Below, piece after piece: positions 62,542 through 64,000 of a stretch of DNA of 64,000 nt. The notes beneath the pieces are model-generated. The model worked only from the letters and a program-made list of their open reading frames with translations, had not been told where the DNA came from and ran no database searches. Made by a program: the position numbers and the translations under genes. This DNA is from Pseudomonas nitroreducens (GTDB taxonomy: Bacteria; Pseudomonadota; Gammaproteobacteria; Pseudomonadales; Pseudomonadaceae), in contig NZ_JALJXP010000002.1 of assembly GCF_024170165.1 (NCBI RefSeq), positions 1 through 64,000 on the forward strand, in the 5' to 3' direction. How positions within the stretch are numbered: the stretch's first letter is position 1; each line of letters opens with the position of its first letter.

Positions 62542-63789
62542 ATGCTGAGCTGGGACGAATTCGACAAAGAAGACGCCACCGAAGCCAAGGCCGCCCCGGC
62601 CGTCGCCCAGGCTGCCGCGCAGAACGCTGACAAACTCGACGCCGACGCCGCTGGCTCCGTCGAAGAAGCGCGCGCCGTATCCGCCGACGACTCCGACGCC
62701 GTCGCCCGCGCCAAGCAGGCCCTCGACGCCCTGGACATCCAGGAAGGCCTGGACGATCTCGAAGGCTCCGCCGCCCGCGTACAAGTCGGCGACAAGCAGA
62801 TGATCAACGCCCGCGCCGACCTCAACCAGCTCGTACCCTTCAAGTACGACTGGGCCTGGCAGAAGTATCTGGATGGTTGCGCCAACCACTGGATGCCCCA
62901 GGAAGTGAACATGAACGCCGACATTGCCCTGTGGAAGAGCAAGGACGGCCTGTCCGAAGACGAGCGCCGCATCGTCATGCGCAACCTCGGCTTCTTCTCC
63001 ACCGCCGACTCCCTGGTCGCCAACAACCTGGTGCTGGCCGTCTACCGCCTGATCACCAACCCCGAGTGCCGCCAGTACATCCTGCGCCAGGCCTTCGAGG
63101 AAGCGATCCACACCCACGCCTACCAGTACTGCATCGAGTCGCTGGGCATGGACGAGGGCGAAATCTTCAACATGTACCACGAGATCCCGAGCGTCGCGAA
63201 GAAAGCGTCCTGGGGCCTCAAGTACACCCGCTCGATCTCCGATCCGAAGTTCGAAACCGGTACCCCGGAGACCGACCGCCAGTTCCTGCGCAACCTGATC
63301 GCCTACTACTGCGTTCTGGAAGGCATCTTCTTCTACTGCGGCTTCACCCAGATCCTCTCCATGGGCCGCCGCAACAAGATGACCGGCACCGCCGAGCAGT
63401 TCCAGTACATCCTGCGCGACGAATCCATGCACCTGAACTTCGGCATCGACGTGATCAACCAGATCAAGATCGAAAACCCGCACCTGTGGGATGCCCAGAT
63501 GAAGGACGAGGCCACCCAGATGATCCTCCAGGGCACCCAGCTGGAGATCGAATACGCTCGCGACACCATGCCGCGTGGCGTACTGGGCATGAACGCCGCG
63601 ATGATGGAGGACTACCTCAAGTTCATCGCCAACCGCCGCCTGACCCAGATCGGCCTCAAAGAGGAATACCCGGGCACCAGCAACCCGTTCCCGTGGATGA
63701 GCGAAATCATGGACTTGAAGAAAGAGAAGAACTTCTTCGAGACCCGCGTGATCGAGTACCAGACCGGCGGCGCGCTGAGCTGGGACTGA
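62542..63789 (+). CDS. nrdB: Class Ia ribonucleotide reductase, beta subunit
   Basis: This is a 415-residue diiron protein. The N-terminal about 85 residues are a charged Ala/Asp-rich extension; the ferritin-like core follows. Iron ligands and the radical Tyr are recognisable in [20 protein letters not shown] (Glu, His, then Tyr four residues later, as in E. coli Glu115/His118/Tyr122), and further ligands in [14 protein letters not shown] and [13 protein letters not shown]. It generates the tyrosyl radical used by NrdA. GGAGAGG precedes the ATG. It is cotranscribed with nrdA across a 251-nt gap. Confidence 0.97.
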   Translation: MLSWDEFDKEDATEAKAAPAVAQAAAQNADKLDADAAGSVEEARAVSADDSDAVARAKQALDALDIQEGLDDLEGSAARVQVGDKQMINARADLNQLVPFKYDWAWQKYLDGCANHWMPQEVNMNADIALWKSKDGLSEDERRIVMRNLGFFSTADSLVANNLVLAVYRLITNPECRQYILRQAFEEAIHTHAYQYCIESLGMDEGEIFNMYHEIPSVAKKASWGLKYTRSISDPKFETGTPETDRQFLRNLIAYYCVLEGIFFYCGFTQILSMGRRNKMTGTAEQFQYILRDESMHLNFGIDVINQIKIENPHLWDAQMKDEATQMILQGTQLEIEYARDTMPRGVLGMNAAMMEDYLKFIANRRLTQIGLKEEYPGTSNPFPWMSEIMDLKKEKNFFETRVIEYQTGGALSWD

Positions 63790-63878
63790 CGGAAGTAGTA
63801 GCACCACCGCAAGTCAAGACCATTAGAAACGCTGTAACCCGAAATGGAATGTTGGGGCAGTGATAAAGAAAGACGAAG

Positions 63879-63906
63879 AGCCCCGCCTTGTGCGGGGCTT
63901 TTCTGT
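63879..63906 (+). terminator. Rho-independent terminator of nrdAB
   Basis: AGCCCCGC/GCGGGGCT is an 8-bp stem with loop CTTGT, followed by TTTTCTGTT, 90 nt after the nrdB stop. The remaining 94 bases to the window end show no supported feature. Confidence 0.85.
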
Positions 63907-64000
63907 TATGCACGTAGAGCACTAACTCTCCCATGTAAAGAAGAAATCCCACACTGCCGATCCCATCCATTTTCGCCCCTGAACCAATCAACAGCTGCAC

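Noticed and set aside
63707..64000. Minus-strand open frame at the right edge
   Set aside because: It contains the nrdAB terminator and the antisense of the nrdB 3' end, with no recognisable domain.

Overview
The window reads as chromosomal DNA of a high-GC Pseudomonas, most likely from the P. aeruginosa / P. citronellolis / P. nitroreducens side of the genus. This is inferred from gene content and protein similarity recalled from memory, not from a search. Supporting genes are an MvaU-type H-NS protein, OprH-PhoP-PhoQ, a PauB-type polyamine oxidase, a MASE2 adenylate cyclase of the CyaB type, a PcpS-type phosphopantetheinyl transferase and an NrdA with two ATP-cones. Several blocks keep the gene order I recall from P. 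aeruginosa PAO1 but are joined differently.

Layout. 1-1180: the left edge is a minus-strand stable-RNA (probably rrn) promoter region, followed by a BRO-N protein gene on the plus strand preceded by a remarkable structured leader. 1244-8682: the minus-strand translation cluster thrS-infC-rpmI-rplT-pheS-pheT-ihfA-merR, then tRNA-Pro(GGG). 8924-13098: a hydrolase, mvaU, small proteins and tRNA-Val(GAC). 13285-18399: polyamine oxidase, formate/nitrite-type channel, a phosphatase-like gene, a periplasmic binding protein and moaA. 18592-26725: a TetR regulator, a GlcG-like gene and the glyoxylate-to-glycerate operon gcl-hyi-glxR-ttuD-pyk. This operon condenses two glyoxylates to tartronate semialdehyde and carries the carbon through glycerate and phosphoglycerate towards pyruvate. 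27224-34365: urea transporter-like channel, a DapF-like protein lacking both catalytic cysteines, SstT, a potassium channel, MuiA and a sulfate-binding protein. 34573-40339: DmpA-like peptidase, amino acid permease, LuxR regulator, HD protein and adenylate cyclase. 40860-49529: dctA with a sigma-54 promoter, AraC regulator, phoQ-phoP-oprH with a PhoP box, a lytic transglycosylase overlapping an alginate lyase, and a dienelactone hydrolase. 49770-55528: pcpS, an OprD-family porin, modCBA and a molbindin. 55728-63789: rstB-GNAT-rstA, then nrdA-nrdB behind a densely regulated promoter.

Most of the window is core metabolism and housekeeping. I see no phage, IS element, CRISPR array or defence island. 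The unexplained structure is mostly in noncoding DNA: the clover-like leader before the BRO gene, a 15-bp perfect inverted repeat and terminated RNA before the urea channel, a triple palindrome before an AraC gene, a ModE-type palindrome in a convergent gap, and a long nrdA leader with a short ORF. The most unusual protein is the DapF paralogue with Ser in place of both catalytic Cys. Three dispersed repeat families punctuate the intergenic gaps.
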